Shown here: positions 1-7,966 of the stretch, one piece after another
How positions within the stretch are numbered: the first letter of the stretch is position 1
Layout of the letters: every line of letters begins with the position of its first letter
From: Pulveribacter suum
GTDB taxonomy: Bacteria; Pseudomonadota; Gammaproteobacteria; Burkholderiales; Burkholderiaceae_C
Reading direction: 5' to 3'
Assembly (NCBI RefSeq): GCF_003013695.1
Contig: NZ_CP027792.1
Coordinates: forward strand, 2,128,501-2,192,500
Length of the DNA: 64,000 nucleotides
Program-made: the position numbers and the translations under genes
Notes under the pieces: generated by a model
Told to the model about the DNA's origin: nothing
What the model saw: the letters and a program-made list of their open reading frames with translations, nothing else
The model's database searches: none

Positions 1-136
1 TGGCCACGCGCGCCTGCGCCGACAGCGGCAGGGTCTGCGCCAGCAGCAGGCCGGCGGCAGCACGCAGCACCGTGCGGCGGTCAGCGGTCAGGGCGCAGGG
101 CCGGGAAAACGGGAAGAGGGAGCGGGACAAGGACAT
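1..136 (-). CDS. N-terminus of an exported protein, possibly Tat-dependent (partial)
   Basis: Only the first 45 codons are inside the window; the gene runs off the left edge. The reading starts MSLSRSLFPFSR and contains RRTVLRAAAGLLLAQ followed by an AQA-like cleavage region, which looks like a twin-arginine signal peptide of the kind used by cofactor-containing or binding proteins. The mature domain is not visible, so no function can be given. It is divergent from moaA, which by itself does not show that it carries molybdopterin. The start was chosen because a -10-like box lies 6 nt upstream and no other ATG fits the signal peptide. Confidence 0.5.
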   Translation of the reverse strand, partial: MSLSRSLFPFSRPCALTADRRTVLRAAAGLLLAQTLPLSAQARVA

Positions 137-142
137 CGGCCG

Positions 143-148
143 ATTGTC
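143..148 (-). promoter_or_regulatory. -10-like box for the left-edge gene
   Basis: On the minus strand GACAAT ends 6 nt before the ATG of the left-edge gene. If used, transcription would start at or next to the A of the start codon. No convincing -35 box is visible. Confidence 0.35.
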
Positions 149-272
149 CGGGCGCGGGGCGGCACCCCTTCTTGACCTGCCTCAAATGCAGGTGCAGCAC
201 CGCGGCGCCGCCCTTGCTTGACGCGGATCAATCGGCAAAGCCGCACGGGCCGCCCTGGCGGGAGCGATGCGG

Positions 273-278
273 CACAAT
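273..278 (+). promoter_or_regulatory. -10-like box of moaA
   Basis: CACAAT lies 6 nt upstream of the ATG at 285, so the predicted transcription start coincides with that ATG. No Shine-Dalgarno sequence is present between the two, in line with a leaderless mRNA. No good -35 box at 16-18 bp. Confidence 0.4.
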
Positions 279-284
279 TTGCCC

Positions 285-1427
285 ATGGCTGAACGTGTCA
301 TCCCCATCGTGGACCAGCGCGCGGCAGTGCTCGCACCCGACTCGCTGGCCCTGGCCGGCCTGCCTGCGGCCAGCGGCACGCTGCTGGACACGCGTGGCCG
401 GCCGCTGCGCGACCTGCGCATCAGCGTCACCGACCGGTGCAACTTCCGCTGCAGCTACTGCATGCCCAAGGAAGTGTTCGACAAGCACTACCGCTACCTG
501 CCGCACGGCGATCTGCTGAGCTTCGAGGAGATCACGCGCCTGGCGCGGCTGTTCCTGGCCCACGGCGTGCGCAAGATCCGCCTGACGGGCGGCGAGCCGC
601 TGCTGCGCAAGGACCTGGAGCGGCTGGTGGCGCAGCTGTCGGCTTTGCGCACGGTGGAGGGCCGCGCTCCCGACCTGACGCTGACCACCAACGGCTCGCT
701 GCTGGCGCGCAAGGCCCGGGCACTGAAGGACGCCGGCCTGTCGCGCGTCACCGTCAGCCTGGACAGCCTGCAGGACGAGGTGTTTCGCCGCATGAACGAC
801 ATGGACTTCCCCGTGGGGGAAGTGCTGGCCGGCATCGAGGCGGCCCGCGCGGCGGGCCTCGCGCACATCAAGGTCAACATGGTGGTCAAGCGTGGCACCA
901 ACGACCACGAGATCCTTCCCATGGCGCGGCACTTCCGCGGCACGGGCATCACCCTGCGCTTCATTGAATACATGGACGTGGGCGCCACCAACGGCTGGCG
1001 CATGGACGAGGTGCTGCCCTCGGCGCAAGTGATCGAGCGCCTGCAGGCCGAGCTGCCGCTGGTGCCGCTGGCCGCCACCTCGCCTGGCGAGACGGCCCGG
1101 CGCTGGGGCTATGCCGGCCCCGATGGCCGCCATGACCCCGCCCTGGGCGAGGTGGGCGTCATCAGCAGCGTCACCCAGGCATTTTGCGGCGACTGCAACC
1201 GCGCCCGCCTGTCCATGGAAGGGCGGCTGTACCTGTGCCTGTTCGCCACCCAGGGCTGGGACCTGCGCAGCCTGCTGCGCGGCGGCGCCGGCGACGCGCA
1301 GGTCGAGGCCGCCCTCGCCGGCATCTGGGGCCAGCGCAGCGACCGCTATTCCGAGCTGCGCGCCAGCCTGCCCGCCGACACCGGCGGGGCCGCGCGCCGC
1401 ATCGAGATGAGCTATATCGGCGGCTGA
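285..1427 (+). CDS. moaA: GTP 3',8-cyclase MoaA
   Basis: Radical SAM enzyme that converts GTP to 3',8-cyclo-7,8-dihydroGTP, the first step of molybdenum cofactor synthesis in the cytoplasm. The 380-residue product has the N-terminal 4Fe-4S cysteines C52, C56 and C59 (CNFRCSYC), the GGEPLLR motif, the C-terminal cluster cysteines C301, C304 and C318 (CGDC, then LYLC) and the C-terminal Gly-Gly that MoaA needs. The start at 285 (MAERVIP) is preferred because of the close -10 box; an in-frame ATG at 267 behind GGAG (spacing only 2 nt) would add six residues. The stop overlaps the mobA start as TGATG, so the two are translationally coupled. Confidence 0.96.
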   Translation: MAERVIPIVDQRAAVLAPDSLALAGLPAASGTLLDTRGRPLRDLRISVTDRCNFRCSYCMPKEVFDKHYRYLPHGDLLSFEEITRLARLFLAHGVRKIRLTGGEPLLRKDLERLVAQLSALRTVEGRAPDLTLTTNGSLLARKARALKDAGLSRVTVSLDSLQDEVFRRMNDMDFPVGEVLAGIEAARAAGLAHIKVNMVVKRGTNDHEILPMARHFRGTGITLRFIEYMDVGATNGWRMDEVLPSAQVIERLQAELPLVPLAATSPGETARRWGYAGPDGRHDPALGEVGVISSVTQAFCGDCNRARLSMEGRLYLCLFATQGWDLRSLLRGGAGDAQVEAALAGIWGQRSDRYSELRASLPADTGGAARRIEMSYIGG

Positions 1428-2071
1428 TGCAGCCGGCCGTTGCCCACGACATCACCGCCCTGGTCTTGGCCGGCGGCCGCGGCACGCGCATGGGCGGTGC
1501 CGACAAGGGCCTGCAGCCCTTTCGCGGCCAGCCCCTGGCGCTACACGCTGCGCGCCGCGTGCAGCCACAGGTAGCGGGCGTGATGCTGAATGCCAACCGG
1601 CACCTGGACATTTACGGCAACTGGGGCCTGCCGGTATGGCCCGACGACGCCCAGGGCGCGTTTGCCGGCCCCCTGGCCGGCTTTGCCACCGGGCTGGCGC
1701 ACTGCCCCACGCCGTGGCTGCTCGCCTTGCCGTGCGATACACCGCTGTTTCCTGCCGACCTGGCTGCGCGCCTGGCCGCCGCCGCGCATGAGGCCCGCGC
1801 GCCCATCGCCATGGCCGCCGCACCCGAAGCCCCGGACGGCGGCGGCCCGCCGCAGCTGCGCACCCACGCCGTGTTCTGCCTGATGCACGTGTCGCTGCGG
1901 GCCGATCTGCAGGCCTTTGTGCAATCCGGCGGGCGGCGCGTGCAGCAGTGGAGCGCCCGCCACGGCTGCGCCATCGCGGCCTTCGACCGGCCGGGCGATG
2001 CGCCCCAGGCGTTTGCCAACGCCAACACGCTGGAGCAGCTGCAGGCGCTGGAAAGTCTGGCGCCTGGCTGA
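1427..2071 (+). CDS. mobA: Molybdenum cofactor guanylyltransferase MobA
   Basis: Transfers GMP from GTP to molybdopterin to give the bis-MGD precursor used by DMSO-reductase-family enzymes. The 214-residue product begins with the nucleotide-binding signature LVLAGGRGTRMGGADKG at residues 12-28, and the Rossmann-like nucleotidyltransferase fold is consistent with its length (family about 190-210). The ATG overlaps the moaA stop by one base (TGATG). Its adjacency to moaA supports the assignment; the other moa/moe genes are not in the window. Confidence 0.93.
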   Translation: MQPAVAHDITALVLAGGRGTRMGGADKGLQPFRGQPLALHAARRVQPQVAGVMLNANRHLDIYGNWGLPVWPDDAQGAFAGPLAGFATGLAHCPTPWLLALPCDTPLFPADLAARLAAAAHEARAPIAMAAAPEAPDGGGPPQLRTHAVFCLMHVSLRADLQAFVQSGGRRVQQWSARHGCAIAAFDRPGDAPQAFANANTLEQLQALESLAPG

Positions 2072-2135
2072 CGGGGCGCGCGCCGCGTGGCCGATAAGGT
2101 CGGCCCAGACCCCTTCAAAACCCACAAGGATCACC

Positions 2136-2465
2136 ATGCCCTACACGCCCACCCACCTGCAGACACCACCGAGCCGCGAAGACGTGGACCAGCGCAAGGG
2201 CCTGGCCGTGCTGGAGTTCGGCACGCCCTGGTGCGGCCACTGCCAGCGCGCCCAGCCCCTGGTCGAGCAGCTGCTGAACGGCCAGCCCCAGGTCGAGCAC
2301 ATCAAGGTGGAGGACGGCCCGGGCCGCCCGCTGGGTCGCAGCTACCGCGTGAAGCTGTGGCCCACGCTGGTCTTTTTGAAGGACGGCCAGGAAGTCGCCC
2401 GCGTCGTGCGCCCCGAAACGGCGCAAGCGCTGGACGACGCCCTGGCCCAGCTCACCGCGGCTTAA
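2136..2465 (+). CDS. Thioredoxin family protein
   Basis: A 109-residue thioredoxin-fold protein with no signal peptide, so probably cytoplasmic. The redox motif is WCGHC (C33, C36), the CGHC form known from protein disulfide isomerases rather than the usual CGPC of housekeeping thioredoxin, and the cis-proline loop is seen as KLWPTLVFL. It starts behind AAGGA at 2127-2131. Its stop TAA overlaps the stop of the convergent rnhA gene. It is a compact thioredoxin-like protein; its partner is not evident from the neighbours. Confidence 0.85.
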   Translation: MPYTPTHLQTPPSREDVDQRKGLAVLEFGTPWCGHCQRAQPLVEQLLNGQPQVEHIKVEDGPGRPLGRSYRVKLWPTLVFLKDGQEVARVVRPETAQALDDALAQLTAA

Positions 2466-2908
2466 GCCGCCAGCACCTGATCCACGCCCCGGTTGGCCAG
2501 CGCGTCGGCGCGCTCGTTGCCGGGGTCGCCCGCGTGGCCGCGCACCCAGTGCCAGTCGATGGCATGGCCGGCGTCGTGGGCCAGGCCATCCAGCTGGCGC
2601 CACAGCTCGGCGTTCTTCACCGGCTGCCCGGCGGCAGTGCGCCAGCCCTTTTTCTTCCAGCCATGGATCCAGGACGTGATGCCCTGGCGCACGTACTGGC
2701 TGTCCAGGTACAGCTGCACCCGGCAGGGCCGCTTGAGCGCCATCAGCGCCTGGATGACGGCCATCAGCTCCATGCGGTTGTTGGTAGTGTCCAGCTCGCC
2801 GCCAAACAGCTCCTTTTCCAGCGCGCCCGCGCGCAGCACCACGCCCCAGCCGCCGGGGCCAGGGTTGCCTTTGCAGGCGCCATCGGTATAGATCACCACC
2901 TCGGTCAA
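2462..2908 (-). CDS. rnhA: Ribonuclease HI
   Basis: Degrades the RNA strand of RNA-DNA hybrids (Okazaki primers, R-loops). The 148-residue product has the four catalytic carboxylates in the classic order: D9 in [17 protein letters not shown]47 in NNRMEL, D69 in LDSQYV and D135 in NERADAL, with H125 on the flexible loop. No ATG is available. I chose TTG at 2908 (reading MTEVVIYTD, as in family members) because GGAG lies 7 nt upstream; another TTG five codons earlier is possible. It follows the methyltransferase gene by 23 nt on the same strand, so the two probably form an operon. The stop codon overlaps that of the thioredoxin gene. Confidence 0.95.
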   Translation of the reverse strand: MTEVVIYTDGACKGNPGPGGWGVVLRAGALEKELFGGELDTTNNRMELMAVIQALMALKRPCRVQLYLDSQYVRQGITSWIHGWKKKGWRTAAGQPVKNAELWRQLDGLAHDAGHAIDWHWVRGHAGDPGNERADALANRGVDQVLAA

Positions 2909-2919
2909 GAAACACTCCG

Positions 2920-2938
2920 TCAATCAATCAATCAATCA
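2920..2938. repeat. Tetranucleotide tract (TCAA)4
   Basis: Four perfect TCAA units plus TCA lie between rnhA and the methyltransferase gene. The methyltransferase stop codon sits inside the tract and the rnhA ribosome-binding region borders it, so a change in unit number would alter the end of one protein and the spacing upstream of the next. Confidence 0.8.
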
Positions 2939-3714
2939 CAGGAAGAAACATGGATGCCCTGCTGCTGGGCCACCTGCGCCTGCGCGGCCAGCGGCGCGCC
3001 AGCCGTGCGCCAGCCGGGCTCCAGCAGCCGCACGCCGCGCACGCGCTTGACGGCCACAGTGACGTAGCCAGCGCCCAGCACGGGCCACCAGCGCGCGCCC
3101 AGGCCATCCATCCATTCGTAGCGCTGCAGCCACCGTTCGCTGGCCACGGCGGGGCGAAAGCAGCCAAAGCTCACGCTCTCCAGCTCAAAGTCCAGCAGCT
3201 CCAGCCAGTCGCGCAGCCGGCCCGGGGCGATGAACTCGCCCACGTCCGGCAGGAACAGGCGCCCGCCCGCGCCCAGGCGCTGGTACAGACGCGCGCGCTT
3301 TTGGTTGAAGCCCCACAGGCTCCAGGGGTTCAGCCCGCCGATGACCACGCGACCCTCGGGCACCAGCACGCGCTGCACCTCGCGCAGGGCGGCGTGCGGG
3401 TCCACGCTGAGCTCCAGGGTATGGGGCATGAGCACCAGGTCCAGGCTGGCCTCGGCAAAGGGCAGCATCACCGGCTCGGCCAGCAGTGCGGCCGGTGTGC
3501 CGGCCGGGCTGCCTTCCTGCCCGCCCAGCGCCAGCCAGCGATGCGGCATGCGGTTGGCGCGCAGTCCGTCCACGCCAGGCAGGCCCAGCTGCAGGGCGTG
3601 GAATCCGAAGAGATCGGCCACCAGTTCGTCATAGCGCGCCTGCTCCCAGGCCAGCAGGTGCTGGCCGGCAGGGGTATCGAACCAGTGATGCAAACCTATA
3701 ATTTCGTCGCTCAT
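2932..3714 (-). CDS. Class I SAM-dependent methyltransferase (UbiE/UbiG-like fold)
   Basis: A 260-residue protein starting MSDEIIGLHHWFDTPAG. The middle holds the methyltransferase core: VMLPFAEASLDLVLMPHTLE matches the region where family members bind SAM and the 'VLVPEGRVVIGGLNPWSLWG' type motif follows. The usual glycine-rich motif I is not clear, which is common in this subfamily found next to rnhA and gloB in betaproteobacteria. The substrate is unknown. The start at 3714 is preferred over an in-frame ATG at 3747, which would run 35 bp into gloB. Its ATG and that of gloB share two base pairs on opposite strands (CATG). Confidence 0.8.
   Translation of the reverse strand: MSDEIIGLHHWFDTPAGQHLLAWEQARYDELVADLFGFHALQLGLPGVDGLRANRMPHRWLALGGQEGSPAGTPAALLAEPVMLPFAEASLDLVLMPHTLELSVDPHAALREVQRVLVPEGRVVIGGLNPWSLWGFNQKRARLYQRLGAGGRLFLPDVGEFIAPGRLRDWLELLDFELESVSFGCFRPAVASERWLQRYEWMDGLGARWWPVLGAGYVTVAVKRVRGVRLLEPGWRTAGAPLAAQAQVAQQQGIHVSSCD
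3697..3702 (+). promoter_or_regulatory. Consensus -10 box of gloB
   Basis: A perfect TATAAT lies 10 nt before the gloB ATG and inside the first codons of the divergent methyltransferase gene. Transcription would start about 3709-3713, leaving almost no 5' leader. No clear -35. Confidence 0.55.
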
Positions 3715-4489
3715 GAAGTTGCTGCCGCTGCCCGCCTTTGCCGACAACTACATCTGGATGCTGCAAAGCGCCCGGAGCGCCGTCGTGGTGGATCCCGGAG
3801 ATGCCGCGCCGGTGCTGCAGGCCCTGCGCAGCACCGGTCTGCCGCTGGAGGCGATTTTAGTCACCCACCACCACGGCGATCACACCGGCGGCGTGGCCGA
3901 GCTGCGCCAGGCTACGGGGGCCGCCGTTTATGGCCCGGCCACAGAAAGCATCCCTTTGCCGGCCACTCGCGTGCGCGGCGGCGACACCCTCGCCGTACTG
4001 GGCCTGCGCTTTGCCGTGATCGACGTGCCGGGCCACACGGCCGGCCACATTGCCTACTACTGCGAAGACGCGCCCGGCGGGCCGCTGCTATTGTGTGGCG
4101 ACACGCTGTTTTCTGGCGGCTGCGGCCGCCTGTTCGAGGGCACGCCGGCGCAAATGCTGGCCTCGCTGGAGCGCCTGGGCGGCTTGCCAGACGACACCCG
4201 CGTTTGCTGCGCGCACGAGTACACCCTGTCCAACCTGCAATTTGCCCAGGCGGTGGAACCTTCCAGCGCCGCCGTGCTCCAGCACATCCTGCACTGCCGC
4301 AGCCTGCGCGAGCGGGGCCAGCCCACCCTGCCCTCGCAGCTGGCGCTGGAGCGGCAGATCAATCCTTTCCTGCGCACCCACGTGCCGGCCGTGGCCGAGG
4401 CTGCCCGGGGTTTCGACCCCGGCGTGGACCCCGCGTCGCCCGTGTCCGTCTTCGCGGCGCTGCGCCAATGGAAGAACGAGTTCCGATGA
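3713..4489 (+). CDS. gloB: Hydroxyacylglutathione hydrolase (glyoxalase II)
   Basis: Hydrolyses S-D-lactoylglutathione to D-lactate and glutathione, the second step of methylglyoxal detoxification. The 258-residue product has the metallo-beta-lactamase zinc motif THHHGDH (H52, H54, D56, H57), the PGHTAGH motif, GDTLFSGGCGR and the CCAHEYTLSN segment typical of glyoxalase II, and a normal length. It appears to be transcribed from a -10 box just upstream with no Shine-Dalgarno sequence. Its stop overlaps the mltD start (ATGA), so the two are coupled. Confidence 0.96.
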   Translation: MKLLPLPAFADNYIWMLQSARSAVVVDPGDAAPVLQALRSTGLPLEAILVTHHHGDHTGGVAELRQATGAAVYGPATESIPLPATRVRGGDTLAVLGLRFAVIDVPGHTAGHIAYYCEDAPGGPLLLCGDTLFSGGCGRLFEGTPAQMLASLERLGGLPDDTRVCCAHEYTLSNLQFAQAVEPSSAAVLQHILHCRSLRERGQPTLPSQLALERQINPFLRTHVPAVAEAARGFDPGVDPASPVSVFAALRQWKNEFR

Positions 4490-6027
4490 GATTCCTGCAC
4501 CTGTTGATGCTTGCCAGCCTGTTGTGGCTGGCGGGCTGCGCCACCACCGGCACCCCCGGCGAAACCACCGCCCCCACCGAGTCGGCCCACACCCCGCTCT
4601 ATCCGTCGGGCCCGCTGCGCCCGATCATGACGGGCGCGACCGGTTCCCTGGCCGTCGCGGGCATCGACGCCCCGGCCGACCTGTGGGACCGCATCCGCCG
4701 CGGCTTTGCCATGCCCGACCTGCAGGGCGAGCAGGTATCGGAGCGCGAGCAGTGGTACGCCAGCCGCCCCGACTACATGCAGCGCATGACCGAGCGCTCG
4801 CGCAAGTACCTGTTTCACATCGTCGAGGAGCTGGAGCGCCGCGGCATGCCGACCGAGCTGGCGCTGCTGCCCTACATCGAGAGCGCCTTCAACCCGCAGG
4901 CCGTCTCCAGTGCCAAGGCCGCCGGCATGTGGCAGTTCATGCCAGCCACCGGCACCTATTTCGATCTGAAGCAAAACGCCTTCCGCGACGACCGGCGCGA
5001 CGTGCTGGCCTCCACCCGCGCGGCGCTGGACTACCTGCAAAAGCTCTACGGCATGTTTGGCGACTGGCACCTGGCCCTGGCCGCCTACAACTGGGGCGAA
5101 GGCAGCGTGGCGCGCGCCATCGCCAAGAACGAAAAGCTGGGCCTGGGCACCACCTACCCCGAGCTGAACATGCCGGCCGAGACGCGCATGTATGTGCCCA
5201 AGCTGCAGGCGGTGAAGAACATCGTGGCCGACCCGGACCGTTTCGGCGCCGAGCTGCCGCTGATCGACAACCACCCCTACTTCCAGAGCGTGGAGATCAC
5301 CCGCGACATCGACGTGGCGCTGGTGGCCAGCCTGGCCGGCATCCGCGAGGAGGACTTCCGCGCCCTCAACCCCTCGCTGCACAAGCCCGTGATCCTGGCC
5401 GCCGGCATGCCGCAGATCCTGCTGCCCTGGGACAACGCGCAGGTCTTCCGGCGCAACCTGCAGGCGCACAGCGAAGGCCAGTACGCCAGCTGGACGGTCT
5501 GGTCCGTGCCCACCAACATGAGCGTGACCGCCGCCGCGCAGCACGCCGGCATGAGCGAGGCCGACCTGCGCCAGGTCAACGGCATTCCGCCGCGCATGCT
5601 GATCAAGGCCGGCTCGGCCCTCATGGTGCCGCGGGCTGCCACCACGCGCCAGGATGTGTCCAGCCACCTGGCGGACAACGGCCAGATCGCCTTCACGCCC
5701 GAGATCGTCACGCGCCGCACCACCGTGCGCGCGGGCAAGCGCGGCGAGACGGTGGCGGCCATCGCCCAGCGCTACAAGGTGAGCGCCGCCGACGTGGCCG
5801 ACTGGAACGATGTGAAGACCGGCAGCCGCTTCAAGGGCGGCGAATCCGTGGTCATGTACCTGCCCGTGCGCCTGGCGTCCACCTCGCTGGCGCGCACCAG
5901 TCCGCGGCAGCCGGTGGCGCCGGCCGCCAAGGTGGCCTCCAAGGCCGCCAAGGGCCCGGCCGTGAAAACGGCAACGGCCGCCGCCCGCCCGGCCGGCAAG
6001 ACGCGCGTGCAGCCGCGCCACCGCTAA
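4486..6027 (+). CDS. mltD: Membrane-bound lytic murein transglycosylase D
   Basis: Cleaves the MurNAc-GlcNAc bond of peptidoglycan to give 1,6-anhydro ends; acts in the periplasm from a lipid anchor. The 513-residue product begins with a lipoprotein signal peptide ending LWLAGC (lipidated C18). The SLT domain follows, with catalytic E132 in LLPYIESAFNP, then AAGMWQFMPATG and LALAAYNWGEGSVARA. Two LysM-like peptidoglycan-binding segments lie at about residues 340-385 and 405-455 (ETVAAIAQRYKVSAADV), followed by an Ala/Lys-rich basic tail. It overlaps gloB by 4 nt. Confidence 0.95.
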   Translation: MRFLHLLMLASLLWLAGCATTGTPGETTAPTESAHTPLYPSGPLRPIMTGATGSLAVAGIDAPADLWDRIRRGFAMPDLQGEQVSEREQWYASRPDYMQRMTERSRKYLFHIVEELERRGMPTELALLPYIESAFNPQAVSSAKAAGMWQFMPATGTYFDLKQNAFRDDRRDVLASTRAALDYLQKLYGMFGDWHLALAAYNWGEGSVARAIAKNEKLGLGTTYPELNMPAETRMYVPKLQAVKNIVADPDRFGAELPLIDNHPYFQSVEITRDIDVALVASLAGIREEDFRALNPSLHKPVILAAGMPQILLPWDNAQVFRRNLQAHSEGQYASWTVWSVPTNMSVTAAAQHAGMSEADLRQVNGIPPRMLIKAGSALMVPRAATTRQDVSSHLADNGQIAFTPEIVTRRTTVRAGKRGETVAAIAQRYKVSAADVADWNDVKTGSRFKGGESVVMYLPVRLASTSLARTSPRQPVAPAAKVASKAAKGPAVKTATAAARPAGKTRVQPRHR

Positions 6028-6082
6028 CGCGCCTGGTCCAGCCCTCAGGCTGCGCCGCGGACGCGGCCACCCCCCTGCGCCG

Positions 6083-6235
6083 TCACAGGCGCAGGGTGTG
6101 CATTCCCAGCAGGCCCAGCACACCGATCACGATCAGGTACATCGCCACGATGACGTTCAGCAGGCGCGGCATGATCAGGATCAGGATGCCGGCGATGAGC
6201 GACACCAAAGGGCCGATGCTCAGGTTGAGGGTCAT
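6083..6235 (-). CDS. DUF3096 small membrane protein
   Basis: A 50-residue protein, almost entirely one or two hydrophobic helices (IGPLVSLIAGILILIM and NVIVAMYLIVIGVLGLLG), matching the small DUF3096 inner-membrane family by length and pattern. Function unknown. The start has GGAG 8 nt upstream. It is convergent with mltD and lies 77 bp downstream of the binding-protein gene on the same strand. Confidence 0.75.
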   Translation of the reverse strand: MTLNLSIGPLVSLIAGILILIMPRLLNVIVAMYLIVIGVLGLLGMHTLRL

Positions 6236-6312
6236 GGAAGAGGCTCCTTCATGGGGGTGGACGCCACACGCGGCGCAGGTGGCCACTGTAGCCGCGCCGC
6301 GCACCACCGCCG

Positions 6313-7365
6313 CTACACCTGTTCGAGCTTTTCGCGGGCGCGCCGCGCCCAGCTGTCGCTGAAGGTCTTCTCCAGCAACACGCGCGTTGGCGCCGTGGCC
6401 TGCGGCTGCATGCGCTCCACGGCCCGCAGCGCCGTGGCCGGCCCGTCGGCCGGCATGAGCCCGTCCGGCGAGAGCGTGTCGCGCACTTTCTCGAAGGCTG
6501 TCAGGTAGGCGCTGCGGTCGCCCAGCAGCCAGGCCTTGGGCACCAGGCGGGCCAGGTCGGCCGGGCTGGCCGTCTGCAGCCAGCGCAGCGCGCGCACCAT
6601 GGAGTTGGCCAGCGCCTGGGCCTGACCGGGGCGGCGCTGGGCAAAGCCCTGCGGCGCAAACAGGCAGCCACCGGGCATGGTGCCGCCGTACAGCTGGGCC
6701 GAGCTGGTGAGCGAGCGCGTGTCCGCCAGCACGCGCACTCTGGCACGCTGCTCCAGCAAGGTGAGCACCGGGTCGGCATGGCACAGGGCATGCACGCGCG
6801 ACAGGCGCAGCGCCTCCACCGCCCCGGCGCCGCTGCCCACGGCCACGAACTGCACCTTCTCGGTCGCCACACCGGCGCCCTGCAGCCACAGGCTGGCCAG
6901 GTAGTGCGTGGACGAGCCCGGCGCCGTGACACCCACGCGCAGGTCGCGCACGCGGGCCAGCTGGCTGCCCGAGCCCAGGCGTGCCTGCGCCATCAGGGCC
7001 AGCTGCGGCGAGCGTGCCAGCAGCACCAGGCTGCGCCAGTCATTGCCCTGCAGCTGCCCGCGCACCACGTGCTCGTAGCCGCCGCAGCACACGTCTGCGC
7101 CACCCACCATGAGGGTGCGCACCGCCTGCGCACCTGCGGAGTGGTCCACGATCTGCACGGCCAGCCCTTCCGCCTGAAAGTAGCCCAGCGCCTGCGCCAC
7201 CAGCAGCGGCAGGTGGTACAGCGTGCCCTGCGCGCCGACGGCGATGCGCAGCGGGACCTGGGGCTCCAAAGGAACGGCAGACACGGTGGCGGGCAGCGCG
7301 GCCAGCGCGCCCAGGCGGGACCAATGGCGCAGCCATTGGCGACGGGAAAGATCGAGGGCAGACAT
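6313..7365 (-). CDS. ABC transporter substrate-binding protein, NMT1/SsuA type
   Basis: A 350-residue exported protein. SRRQWLRHWSRLGALAALPATVSA at the N-terminus resembles a twin-arginine signal peptide. The mature part begins LRIAVGAQGTLYHLPLLVAQ and has GYFQAEGL and VGGADVCCGGYEHVV, the layout of periplasmic binding proteins for nitrate, sulfonate or taurine-like ligands (ABC transporter family 3.A.1.16/17). No permease or ATPase gene is adjacent, so either the partners lie elsewhere or it is an orphan receptor. The ligand cannot be given. The start was chosen at the signal peptide; the open frame extends 68 codons further upstream without plausible sequence. Confidence 0.83.
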   Translation of the reverse strand: MSALDLSRRQWLRHWSRLGALAALPATVSAVPLEPQVPLRIAVGAQGTLYHLPLLVAQALGYFQAEGLAVQIVDHSAGAQAVRTLMVGGADVCCGGYEHVVRGQLQGNDWRSLVLLARSPQLALMAQARLGSGSQLARVRDLRVGVTAPGSSTHYLASLWLQGAGVATEKVQFVAVGSGAGAVEALRLSRVHALCHADPVLTLLEQRARVRVLADTRSLTSSAQLYGGTMPGGCLFAPQGFAQRRPGQAQALANSMVRALRWLQTASPADLARLVPKAWLLGDRSAYLTAFEKVRDTLSPDGLMPADGPATALRAVERMQPQATAPTRVLLEKTFSDSWARRAREKLEQV

Positions 7366-7465
7366 GCAAGGGGGTTTTTGAACAGGCCGCAGCACGGGAT
7401 GCTGCAGTGCAGCAATGGTGCCCCAGCCCTGCTGCGCGGCCTCTTCGGGACAACCCTTGCGCAAA

Positions 7466-7909
7466 CTACGTATCGGCCAGCAGCTGCAGCGTGGCAGTGT
7501 CGGGCCGGCCGCCAAAAAACACCTGCAGCGCCTGCGCGAACTCGCCGTGCTGCGGCGCCACTGCGGCAAACAGCGTGAGGCACGAACGCAGCTTCATCGC
7601 GTCCACCTCGCCCAGCATTTGCTGCGCCGTGCGCTCGGGGTGGGCCAGCAGGGCCTGCACGCACTGCACCAGCCGCGGGCCGAGCAGCGGGTGCGCGGCG
7701 TAGGCCGCCGCCTCGGCGCGGCCCGCCAGGCCGTAGAACTGCGCCGTGCTGCTGCGCCCCAGGCCGCGCAGCTGCGGCAGCACGTACCAGATCCAGTGCG
7801 TGCGCTTGTGGCCGGCGCGCAGCTCGGCCAGCGCCTGGACGTAGTCGCGCGCCTGCGCCTGCACGAAGCGCGCGAGCGACGCGTCATTGTGCGCATTAGT
7901 AAAGTTCAT
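7466..7909 (-). CDS. DUF1810 family protein
   Basis: A 147-residue cytoplasmic protein matching DUF1810 by the segments LARFVQAQARDYVQALAELRAG, KRTHWIWYVLPQLRGLG and FYGLAG. The family is widespread and of unknown function, although it has been linked to calpastatin-like or macrodomain-associated genes in some genomes. The start at 7909 (MNFTNAHND) fits family members better than the ATG six codons upstream, which lies in a dispersed repeat. A palindromic repeat separates it from the LysR gene. Confidence 0.8.
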   Translation of the reverse strand: MNFTNAHNDASLARFVQAQARDYVQALAELRAGHKRTHWIWYVLPQLRGLGRSSTAQFYGLAGRAEAAAYAAHPLLGPRLVQCVQALLAHPERTAQQMLGEVDAMKLRSCLTLFAAVAPQHGEFAQALQVFFGGRPDTATLQLLADT

Positions 7910-7911
7910 GG

Positions 7912-7965
7912 TCAAAATGGCCTCCATCCCTTGCCAGTCAAGCGCTGGCAGCTATCAAAATGAGA
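7912..7965 (-). repeat. Dispersed palindromic repeat, copy A
   Basis: Reads GGCCTCCATCCCTTG, then CAAGCGCTGGCAGCTAT on the plus strand, i.e. the family consensus in reverse. It fills the gap between the DUF1810 start and the LysR stop. Confidence 0.8.
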
Positions 7966-7966
7966 G

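Noticed and set aside
2950..4485. Upstream extension of the mltD frame to 1025 codons
   Set aside because: The lipoprotein signal peptide at 4486 fixes the mltD start; the upstream part is a shadow of the methyltransferase and gloB genes.
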